38,624 nt of DNA from a virus: positions 1 through 38,624 of IMG/VR virus record IMGVR_UViG_3300030060_004693. The stretch is one strand, 5' to 3'. Below are positions 30,628 through 37,054 of this stretch, piece by piece (position 1 is the first letter of the stretch; every line of letters starts with the position of its first letter). Below the pieces are notes generated by a model. That model had not been told where the DNA came from. It worked only from the letters and a program-made list of their open reading frames with translations, and did not search any database. Made by a program: the position numbers and the translations under genes.

Positions 30628-30656
30628 TTGCCATGTAAGGCGAATTACATTACACT
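30628..30656 (+). promoter_or_regulatory. Late promoter with palindromic spacer (copy 2)
   Basis: TTGCCA (30628-30633) and TACACT (30651-30656) are -35 and -10 boxes at 17-base spacing. The spacer holds GTAAGGCGAATTACATTAC, differing at only two positions from copy 1 at 26951, and the match continues past the -10 (TTTGCTAC). Start near 30663 leaves a 25-base leader before the scaffold ATG at 30688. Confidence 0.7.
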
Positions 30657-30687
30657 TTGCTACACTACGCTACGAGATGCGTTGATT

Positions 30688-31788
30688 ATGGAAGAAGCAA
30701 TTCAAGAGGTTGACTCGGTATCCTCACAAAATGCCGTGGAGAGTGAAACGCCAAGCGAGGGCAATCTGACTATCCAAGAGTACGCGAGCAATCTGCTCAA
30801 GGCTCAGGAGACGGAAGAAGCACCCGAGCAACCCGAGGAGGAATCCGAACCCGCTGAAGAACTAACTGCGGAAGAAGAGGAATCCGAGGAACAACAGTCT
30901 ACCGAAGAACCGGATGAATCGGAGCAACCCGAGCCGCCCGCAGAGCCTTCGGACGTTCTTTCAAAGTTTAATATCGATTTGGAATCGTTATCCGAGGATG
31001 AGTCAAGGGATCTCGCAAAAGCATTAAACGCTTCTGCGGTAAAGAGATTCGGAAGACTCACCGCTCAGAAGAAAGCGTTACTGGCGGAAAATGCCGAGCT
31101 ACAGGCGCAAGCCCAAGCCAAGGACGAAGTCGCAAGTACCGAACAACCTGAGTTCCTAAAGGATAACGCATTGCATAACGTTAACGACGTCAACGCGCTG
31201 ACTAAGGAAGTAGAGAACCTCACCACGCTCATCGAGTGGACGGAAGAGGGACTTGAGAACGAAGTCGATTACGATGATGACGGAAACGAGTACGTCGCCA
31301 AGGATGGAGATAAGACCTACACCAAGGCAGACCTTCGCAGAATACGGGCTAACGCTCGCAAGATCCTGCGAAAGGATGCACCCGCGAGACAGAAATGGAT
31401 CGAGGAGCGCCAACAAAGCGACCAACACGCAGTTCAGACCTTTTCCTTTCTAAGCGATGGGGAGAGCGAAGAGTACAAACTGTTTATGCAGACCAAGGAT
31501 AACCCGCTTTACAAGCCTTTGCTTCAGCATCTGCCCAATGGAAACTTCGCTTTGGGATTGATGATCGAAGGAATGAAAGCGGTACAAGCCCGCCAGGTCG
31601 ATTCGAGTAAACCGAAACCCAAGCCCAAAGCTCCGGTCGCTTCAGTCGAAGCAGGAGCAAGCAAGCCAAGGACGGAGAACTCGCAACGAAAGAAAGTTCT
31701 GCAAGCGGCTAAGGCCAAGTTCGAGGAATCGGGCAACATCACAGACTATCAACACTACATAAAACTCAAGCGGGCAACCGCATCTTAA
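30688..31788 (+). CDS. Capsid scaffolding protein (366 aa)
   Basis: The ATG at 30688 is preferred; an in-frame TTG at 30625 would put the promoter inside the gene. The N-terminal 90 residues are highly acidic, Glu/Pro-rich and repetitive (EEAPEQPEEESEPAEELTAE), typical of scaffold tails. A helical core with a coiled coil follows (KKALLAENAELQAQAQAKDE). The C-terminus is basic (KPKPKPKAPV; QRKKVLQAAKAKFEE), the part that usually binds the capsid. It lies directly upstream of the major capsid gene. No protease motif was seen. Confidence 0.85.
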   Translation: MEEAIQEVDSVSSQNAVESETPSEGNLTIQEYASNLLKAQETEEAPEQPEEESEPAEELTAEEEESEEQQSTEEPDESEQPEPPAEPSDVLSKFNIDLESLSEDESRDLAKALNASAVKRFGRLTAQKKALLAENAELQAQAQAKDEVASTEQPEFLKDNALHNVNDVNALTKEVENLTTLIEWTEEGLENEVDYDDDGNEYVAKDGDKTYTKADLRRIRANARKILRKDAPARQKWIEERQQSDQHAVQTFSFLSDGESEEYKLFMQTKDNPLYKPLLQHLPNGNFALGLMIEGMKAVQARQVDSSKPKPKPKAPVASVEAGASKPRTENSQRKKVLQAAKAKFEESGNITDYQHYIKLKRATAS

Positions 31789-31814
31789 TTTAACAAACCA
31801 AGGAGGATACCAAG

Positions 31815-32780
31815 ATGGCTTCAAGTACATCATACAACACCGCAGGTAATCGTGAGGACTTAACCTCAATTATCAGCGTGCTAGAACCTGAATCAACGCC
31901 TTTCGTCAGCATGATGAAAAAGGCTAACGCAACTGGAACATTCGTAGAATGGCAGGCCGACAAGCTTTCCACTCCAAACTTTGACGGAGTTAACGAAGGC
32001 GAGGACGTAAGTTCTTTCAAGAATCAAGCCGAAGATCGCACTCGTTTAGGAAACTACGTTCAGAAGTTTAGAGATACTTTCCAAGTCTCTGACATTCAGC
32101 AACTTGTTGACACCGCAGGAGTCGCATCTGAGTTCGCAAACGCAGAAAGCAAAGCAGTACGGAACGTCAAGCGTTCAATCGAATCTGCATTCTGTTCCGC
32201 GCAAGACCGTCAGGCAGAAGCCGGAAGTGGCACGCCTTACAAGACTCGCGGATTGCTCAAGTGGCTCGGATCGGGTGGACAACCTTCCGACGTCCCTGCC
32301 GCTTATCAAAGCGTTGCAAACGACACCACAGGCACGCAGACCGAAGCTACCTTCAATAGCGTTCTTCAAGAACTCTATCAAGCTAACGGAATGCCCGGTG
32401 GACAGTTGACCTTGATTGCAGGCCCAAGCCTCAAGCAAGAGATCAGCAACTTCTCACGTCAGCTTGCCGCAGCCAATGGCACTTACGTTGTCAACCAGGA
32501 TGCCGAGTCCCGCAAGATCACGCTTACCGTGAATCTCTACGAAGGAGATTTTGGTAACGTTGCGATTGTTCCTTCGCTGTTCGTAAATCGGACGAGCGGA
32601 TCTGACACGGTTGACGCTGATGCCGGATTGCTTGTTGATCCCGAATACGTCGGAATGCACTCGCTCAAAGCCGAATCCGCTACCGAGTTGGAAGACCAAG
32701 GCGGAGGACGCAGAGGTTTTGTTGACGTAATTGCCGGACTTGCCTGCTACGCTCCAAAGGCTCACGGGTTCTTTAACTAA
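31815..32780 (+). CDS. Major capsid protein, SU10/DUF5309-like (321 aa)
   Basis: AAGGAGG lies about ten bases before the ATG at 31815, a strong site as expected for a highly made protein. The N-terminal NREDLTSIISVLEPESTPFV and MKKANATGTFVEWQADKLST, then EDVSSFKNQAEDRTRLGNYV and QKFRDTFQVSDIQQLVDTAG, match the DUF5309 family of phage major capsid proteins with an HK97 fold. It builds the prohead shell together with the scaffold upstream and the probable decoration protein downstream. Confidence 0.92.
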   Translation: MASSTSYNTAGNREDLTSIISVLEPESTPFVSMMKKANATGTFVEWQADKLSTPNFDGVNEGEDVSSFKNQAEDRTRLGNYVQKFRDTFQVSDIQQLVDTAGVASEFANAESKAVRNVKRSIESAFCSAQDRQAEAGSGTPYKTRGLLKWLGSGGQPSDVPAAYQSVANDTTGTQTEATFNSVLQELYQANGMPGGQLTLIAGPSLKQEISNFSRQLAAANGTYVVNQDAESRKITLTVNLYEGDFGNVAIVPSLFVNRTSGSDTVDADAGLLVDPEYVGMHSLKAESATELEDQGGGRRGFVDVIAGLACYAPKAHGFFN

Positions 32781-32808
32781 TCCATCTAACATCAAGGAGA
32801 TTTAAGAC

Positions 32809-33279
32809 ATGGCTAATACCGATGTAACACTACCAAGCGCTCGCAAGAGCGTCCTCTCAAACCAAGAACGCGCACAAGGATTTACGCACAAGTACAAGAT
32901 CCTTTTTACCGACATTGACGAAGGCTCAGGGTCTTCCGATACCGTCACCGTGGCTCTTGGAAACACACCAACAGACTTCGTCATCTCGAAAGCTATGATC
33001 AACGTCAGTACCGCAATGACGGGTACTGGTGCGTTGGCCGCTGAATTGGGAACGGACGGTGACCCGAATAACTTCATCGAGTCCACTTCCGTAACCGCAG
33101 TTGGCCCGATCATTGCCGCTCAAGGTGCAGTACCAAAGACCCTTGCCGGGACTTTTGCCGCTGCCTCTGATGCCTTGCAAATTAAGTTCACCAACTCCTC
33201 TTCCGGTTCGCCATCCGCGCTTACCGCAGGCGAGCTTGACGTGTACTTGGCGATGCATAGCGCTAACGACGTAGGCTAA
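32809..33279 (+). CDS. Probable capsid decoration / head protein (156 aa)
   Basis: The protein is small, Ala/Thr/Ser-rich and beta-type (VTVALGNTPTDFVISKAMIN, ALQIKFTNSSSGSPSALTAG), with no charged clusters. Proteins of this size and composition directly behind a major capsid gene are usually head-decoration or head-fibre proteins. AAGGAGA precedes the ATG. No exact family recognised. A strong hairpin follows at 33298-33340. Confidence 0.65.
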   Translation: MANTDVTLPSARKSVLSNQERAQGFTHKYKILFTDIDEGSGSSDTVTVALGNTPTDFVISKAMINVSTAMTGTGALAAELGTDGDPNNFIESTSVTAVGPIIAAQGAVPKTLAGTFAAASDALQIKFTNSSSGSPSALTAGELDVYLAMHSANDVG

Positions 33280-33297
33280 TATATTTGTCGTTGTTCA

Positions 33298-33340
33298 GGG
33301 GTTGGATCGCGTTTTTGTGTTATTTTCGCGATCCTTCCCC
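33298..33340. other. Strong intergenic hairpin, possible attenuator or mRNA processing site
   Basis: GGATCGCG (33304-33311) pairs perfectly with CGCGATCC (33327-33334); outside a TT/TT loop, GGGG (33298-33301) pairs with CCCC (33337-33340). The loop is 15 bases, T-rich. No T-run follows, so full termination is unlikely; it may lower transcription after the capsid genes or stabilise the capsid mRNA 3' end. Confidence 0.6.
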
Positions 33341-33367
33341 GACACGGCAGGTTAACCCTTAACAACT

Positions 33368-33706
33368 ATGTCCGAAATTTTCATACCTAAGTGGAAAGAA
33401 GGAAACGGTTCGACGTTCATGAAAAACCTTGAACGTCATTTGCGTTACGAAGTTGACCTCGAAAAGTACGAGGCGAAGAAACGCGAAATAGAATGTGGCA
33501 AGGAGAACGAACAAGGTGGAATGATGGATGGGGTAGGGCAATTGAAAGCGACTATCCCTGCACGCGAGTACTTTAGATGGGAACAGTTCAAACCGGGTTG
33601 CTGGCAGGACAAACAATTCGTCAAGGAATTCCTGCGTGACAATCCCGCATTGAAGACCAAATCATTTGACAAGAAGACTTTTCATGGAGGCTTGGGACTA
33701 GCATGA
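33368..33706 (+). CDS. Hypothetical phage head/tail protein (112 aa)
   Basis: The C-terminal half AREYFRWEQFKPGCWQDKQF then VKEFLRDNPALK is a conserved-looking block that I recall from marine phage genomes after the capsid genes. The N-terminal part is lysine and glutamate rich and helical. The preceding region holds a hairpin and no good ribosome-binding site. Its stop overlaps the next ATG. A head-completion role is inferred by position. Confidence 0.65.
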   Translation: MSEIFIPKWKEGNGSTFMKNLERHLRYEVDLEKYEAKKREIECGKENEQGGMMDGVGQLKATIPAREYFRWEQFKPGCWQDKQFVKEFLRDNPALKTKSFDKKTFHGGLGLA

Positions 33707-34527
33707 GAAGAATTACGGTTTCAGCGCTCACTACTAATTTAACAAACCTTATCGGGGTTGATTCCTTACTCACCGCAGAATCTACTGCGGCTTTGAGAAG
33801 TTTCAATCGCTTTGGACGCTTGGCATGGACTCGTACTGCATGGCCATTCGTTTCACGCCTTACGCAAGTTGTGCCTGATCTTCGTGTCAGGAGCATAGAC
33901 GTGGGTAGCGGAGGAGCTTCATACACTTCTGCGCCAACCGTTACGGTAGCGGGAGCGGCAACTGCGACTGCGACCATCAATAGCGATGGAGAAGTAAATG
34001 GAGTTGCGGTGACTGCAAATGGCACGGGATACGTCTCTGCCCCTGCGGTAAGCTTTAGCGGAGGCTCAGGCTCGGGAGCAACTGCAACTGCGAATATGCT
34101 TAGTTACCTGGACTTTGGCACTACGATAAGCGAAGTATTCCGAGTGACTGACAAAGACCCTTATGGGGGTAGCAATTTTGCAGACGTTGCGTTTAGAAAC
34201 ATATACGTCACGGGAGCTAGTGACTATGGGGAAGCTATCTTGCCTAACAGAGCTTCAACAAGTCCGGTGTGGGTATATTATCGCATACCTTTTCCCGAAT
34301 ACGCTTCCGACTCTGATGACTTTCCATACGTATTTGCGGAATATGTAGTACAAGCTGCGTATTCCGATTGGCTAACCGCAGACGGACAAGCAGAAAAAGG
34401 ACAAGTTGCGCTTCAACAAGCGGAACAAATTTTACAGATTGAGCTAGATATGCTCGAAAGACAAGAAGGACAATCCCAACCACTTTTAATTGAAACTTAC
34501 GGAACGACAATAGCCGCTCCTGCATAA
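33703..34527 (+). CDS. Head-tail adaptor-like protein with inserted beta-repeat domain (274 aa)
   Basis: The first ~55 and the last ~130 residues (FRVTDKDPYGGSNFADVAFR, VWVYYRIPFPEYA, YVVQAAYSDWLTADGQAEKG) look like a phage head-tail adaptor of the P22 gp4/T7 gp11 class. Between them (about 64-132) sit two copies of an Ala/Gly/Thr-rich beta repeat (GASYTSAPTVTVAG; GTGYVSAPAVSFSGG). This 'GSGYTSAPTVTF' repeat occurs in many virus-surface proteins and appears to be an insertion. Its end Gln/Glu helix (QQAEQILQIELDMLERQEGQ) may contact the portal. Confidence 0.65.
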   Translation: MRRITVSALTTNLTNLIGVDSLLTAESTAALRSFNRFGRLAWTRTAWPFVSRLTQVVPDLRVRSIDVGSGGASYTSAPTVTVAGAATATATINSDGEVNGVAVTANGTGYVSAPAVSFSGGSGSGATATANMLSYLDFGTTISEVFRVTDKDPYGGSNFADVAFRNIYVTGASDYGEAILPNRASTSPVWVYYRIPFPEYASDSDDFPYVFAEYVVQAAYSDWLTADGQAEKGQVALQQAEQILQIELDMLERQEGQSQPLLIETYGTTIAAPA

Positions 34528-34542
34528 CAAGGAATATACATC

Positions 34543-34803
34543 ATGGCATCTACAAGCGAATATAGAGGACTCGGTCTTAATGGGGGTGAGTACATCAATG
34601 ATACTGCGGTAAAAACGGGCAACTGGTTTGCCATCCAAGCAACAGAAGCAACCGTGCTTGCCGCGCAAGCGAGCAACATCACGAACCTCGATGACATCTG
34701 TACCGGACAGGACGCAACCGAGCTTGCGGCAGGGATGGTCTTGTATGGTAACTTTACGAGCATCGATCTTACGAGTGGTGCGGTAATCGCGTACAACGTC
34801 TAA
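34543..34803 (+). CDS. Small structural protein of head/tail junction (86 aa)
   Basis: Small beta-rich protein (NWFAIQATEATVLAAQASNI, MVLYGNFTSIDLTSGAVIAY) starting 15 bases after the adaptor. Its pattern (GNWxAI...LYGxFTxIxLTSGxVIAY) recurs in marine phage genomes as a minor virion protein. AAGGAA at about 34529 may be its ribosome-binding site. No enzyme motif. Confidence 0.65.
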   Translation: MASTSEYRGLGLNGGEYINDTAVKTGNWFAIQATEATVLAAQASNITNLDDICTGQDATELAAGMVLYGNFTSIDLTSGAVIAYNV

Positions 34804-34805
34804 AC

Positions 34806-35591
34806 GTGAGTTCTTCGACCATATCGCTCGGGCTTGGCTTGGGCGGAGGAAAAGCGTCAACCTCTTCGGGCAGACCGGGTGGAGGCGGGGGGTTTGTGAA
34901 TCAGTATTCGCTCAGTATGGACGGAACGGATGACTACATTGACGTCCCCCACGATACTAGCTTGACCCTCAGTAGCGCCGGGACTTTTTCGGTATGGGTA
35001 AAAATGAATACCACGCATACCGTGGATTACCCGTACCTTTTTGCGAAATGGGCGGGTTCAGATGAGAACTACACGTTTTTCACTAAAGTGACGGGTCAAA
35101 CCGCAGGGAAATTTGTAATGCGATATTGGGACGGGTCGTCCGCACTAAGTAGTTCTACCGAAATTAACAGGGGAGAATGGGTTCATTTAGCCGCGACTTT
35201 GGACGGCTCTAATTTGATTTACTACGTCAACGGAAGCGCCGACAACACGGTTTCTATGGGCATGGGAACAACAAACACAGGTGACTTGCGGATTGGTATT
35301 CATCCTAGCGATATTAGACCTTTCCCCGGGTTAATTGATGAAGCGGCTATATTTAACACAACTTTAACTGCGAGCCAAATATCCAACATATATAAAGGCG
35401 AAGCAAGCGGAGGGAGCGGTGGCACAAACGGAGTGCCTGGTGATCTTAGCACGTTTAATCCCGTAGCATGGTGGAGAATGGGAGACGGAACTGAAGCAGG
35501 ATCGGGTACTACGGTGTATGATATGTCCTCAAACTCCAACAACGGAACGCTCACTAACGGCCCGACATATTCTTCTGACGTACCATCATGA
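34806..35591 (+). CDS. LamG/concanavalin-A-like lectin-domain protein (261 aa)
   Basis: Residues ~30-200 show a laminin-G-3-type jelly roll: YSLSMDGTDDYIDVPHDTSL, TFSVWVKMN, GEWVHLAATLDGSNLIYYVN and LIDEAAIFNTTLTASQISNI. A Gly/Ser linker leads to a short second block with AWWRMGDGTEAGSGTTVYDM, seen at the end of such proteins. It probably binds sugars on the host or on particles. GTG at 34806 is the start, three bases after the preceding stop. It may be a decoration or receptor-binding protein; virion location is inferred. Confidence 0.85.
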   Translation: MSSSTISLGLGLGGGKASTSSGRPGGGGGFVNQYSLSMDGTDDYIDVPHDTSLTLSSAGTFSVWVKMNTTHTVDYPYLFAKWAGSDENYTFFTKVTGQTAGKFVMRYWDGSSALSSSTEINRGEWVHLAATLDGSNLIYYVNGSADNTVSMGMGTTNTGDLRIGIHPSDIRPFPGLIDEAAIFNTTLTASQISNIYKGEASGGSGGTNGVPGDLSTFNPVAWWRMGDGTEAGSGTTVYDMSSNSNNGTLTNGPTYSSDVPS

Positions 35592-35818
35592 GCCGAACAT
35601 ATTGTATAATTGAACAGTCCGACGTTGCTGACGTTGACTTTAGCCAAGTATTCGAGACGAGCGCCGCCACTCTAAGATACAACGTTGCAGGAGACAAAAC
35701 TTTCGTCAAGTACGAGGGCGCAAAACCTCGATTTTTGTATGGCAAGGACACTTACACGCATTCGCAAATTATGACAATATTGGCAACTGACGAATGGACT
35801 CCGCCCGAATCTGAATGA
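35588..35818 (+). CDS. Hypothetical small phage protein (76 aa)
   Basis: A single alpha-beta unit with FVKYEGAKPRFLYGKDTYTH followed by SQIMTILATDEWTPPE. The 'vKyeGxxPxFLxG...yThxxI..iL...eW' pattern is seen in many aquatic phages at this position; function unknown. ATG overlaps the LamG stop, and its own stop overlaps the ATG of a tiny membrane peptide (35815). Confidence 0.65.
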   Translation: MSRTYCIIEQSDVADVDFSQVFETSAATLRYNVAGDKTFVKYEGAKPRFLYGKDTYTHSQIMTILATDEWTPPESE

Positions 35819-35889
35819 AACGCACGCACATGATACTTTTGGTAGATGGCATACTGTTATTAACCCTTGTGATACTCAAGGGAGGATAA
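35815..35889 (+). CDS. 24-aa membrane peptide
   Basis: ATG at 35815 overlaps the previous stop (ATGA). MKRTHMILLVDGILLLTLVI is a basic start followed by one short hydrophobic span. Its last codons AAG GGA GGA supply the ribosome-binding site of the next GTG start. Function cannot be told; lysis-cluster membership suggests a membrane role. Confidence 0.45.
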   Translation: MKRTHMILLVDGILLLTLVILKGG

Positions 35890-35893
35890 CCTG

Positions 35894-36112
35894 GTGGAAA
35901 CCTACATATTCCTCGGACTGTCGGTTGCGGTAAGCGTAATCGGATTTTTTCTAAAGCGAATAAAGGAAGAAGTGGACGTGCAAAAAGCCAAGAATGCAAA
36001 GCTGGAGATCGGAGTAGCCCGGCATTACGAGAAGATCCGAAACATCGAAAAGCTTGCCGAGGATCGGCGCGAAGACGTGAAGAGAATATTTGAACTCATA
36101 GGAAAGAAGTGA
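35894..36112 (+). CDS. Membrane protein with coiled coil (72 aa), lysis-cluster candidate
   Basis: The GTG at 35894 follows GGGAGG by nine bases. METYIFLGLSVAVSVIGFFL is one membrane span; the rest is a charged helix with coiled-coil spacing (RIKEEVDVQKAKNAKLEIGV, IRNIEKLAEDRREDVKRIFE). This form recalls spanin or XhlA-like lysis proteins. Its stop overlaps the next GTG (GTGAGCG). No peptidoglycan-cleaving enzyme was recognised nearby. Confidence 0.6.
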   Translation: METYIFLGLSVAVSVIGFFLKRIKEEVDVQKAKNAKLEIGVARHYEKIRNIEKLAEDRREDVKRIFELIGKK

Positions 36113-36444
36113 GCGAAGAAGGAGAAATAAACGAGAACGCATCTGCAAAGGTGCAACTTGCATTTGCCGCAAAAGTGATAGCTTTGGTGGGTACTGCGGT
36201 TTGGGGCTATTCAGTAATTGTCAACCGCCTGAACACAATCGAGATGGATCAGCAACGGATGCAACATGAGTTGGAATTGAACTCGGAATTTAGAATCAAA
36301 TGGCCAAGGGGTGAGATTGGTTCACTACCCGCTGATGCTCAACAGGACATGAAAATCCAACATCTTGAGGGAAGGGTGGATAAGATTGATGGACACGTAG
36401 ATAACTTGAGGTACGGGGTTAATGGCGGAGGAACAGAAAACTAA
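36109..36444 (+). CDS. Membrane-anchored protein with EFRIKWPRGE motif (111 aa)
   Basis: One central span (AAKVIALVGTAVWGYSVIV) is followed by a helix and then FRIKWPRGEIGSLPADAQQD, a pattern I recall from marine phage proteins of unknown function. The protein ends in a charged, coiled-coil-like segment (HLEGRVDKIDGHVDNL). GTG start overlaps the previous stop and its TAA overlaps the next ATG. Function unknown; probably a lysis-associated or inner-membrane protein. Confidence 0.65.
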   Translation: MSEEGEINENASAKVQLAFAAKVIALVGTAVWGYSVIVNRLNTIEMDQQRMQHELELNSEFRIKWPRGEIGSLPADAQQDMKIQHLEGRVDKIDGHVDNLRYGVNGGGTEN

Positions 36445-36908
36445 TGTTCGAGCTACTTGCTTTGTTTCTGACCGGAGGAGGGTCTGCCGCAATGGGGTCG
36501 ATCCTCAAGGGTGTGTTTGGAGCAATGACGGATTCCCGTCAGCAGAAGTACGAAATGGAAATGGCGCGGGAGGCGCGGAATAATGAATTTGCAATTGAAT
36601 ATCAGAAGAGTCTTAACTCAGGCCCAGGTGGTGCGTTCACTCGCGCTACTCGCAGGATGCTTGCTCTTATTGGGATGTCTACGCTCGCGTTCATCACCTG
36701 TATCACCACCGTCTACCCAAGCGTACCGCTCATCAGTACAACAAACATTACAGGAGAAGGGCGGAGAGAGTTTCTTTTCGGACTCCTCAGTTTTCCAGCG
36801 GAGCAAGCCCCTTTGGTCGTTACAACAGGACATATTGCGCTCTTCCAAGCAACCGTTGTCCTCCCCATGATCGTGGGCTTTTATTTCACACCGGGAGGAA
36901 GAAGATGA
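36444..36908 (+). CDS. Multi-span membrane protein, holin-like candidate (154 aa)
   Basis: Hydrophobic segments include an N-terminal Gly/Ala-rich stretch (LLALFLTGGGSAAMGSILKG), MLALIGMSTLAFITCITTVY and HIALFQATVVLPMIVGFYF. A charged helix (QQKYEMEMAREARNNEFAIE) lies between the first two. Two or three spans and a charged loop are the layout of holins and related lysis membrane proteins. Its end matches the truncated gene at 1-151 almost exactly. The TGA overlaps the next ATG. Confidence 0.65.
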   Translation: MFELLALFLTGGGSAAMGSILKGVFGAMTDSRQQKYEMEMAREARNNEFAIEYQKSLNSGPGGAFTRATRRMLALIGMSTLAFITCITTVYPSVPLISTTNITGEGRREFLFGLLSFPAEQAPLVVTTGHIALFQATVVLPMIVGFYFTPGGRR

Positions 36909-37054
36909 TTGATCGAGACGTTTTATGGGGATTCGGAGGGACACTTGCAACCTTTAGCGGGTCTTTGCACGAATGGATAGGTGTGGTGGCTGGTTCGCTC
37001 ACGATTGTTTTTATGTCGTTTAAAATTTGGCATGAGATAAAAAAACGCAAATGA
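36905..37054 (+). CDS. 49-aa single-pass membrane protein, second copy
   Basis: This is the diverged homologue of 148-297: MIDRDVLWGFGGTLATFSGS, then a span (WIGVVAGSLTIVFMSFKIW) and KKRK. Many replacements are conservative (I/V, K/R, L/I), as expected for two functional alleles. The start overlaps the preceding stop and the TGA overlaps the next ATG at 37051. Small holin or antiholin is possible. The surrounding arrangement is identical to the left end. Confidence 0.7.
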   Translation: MIDRDVLWGFGGTLATFSGSLHEWIGVVAGSLTIVFMSFKIWHEIKKRK

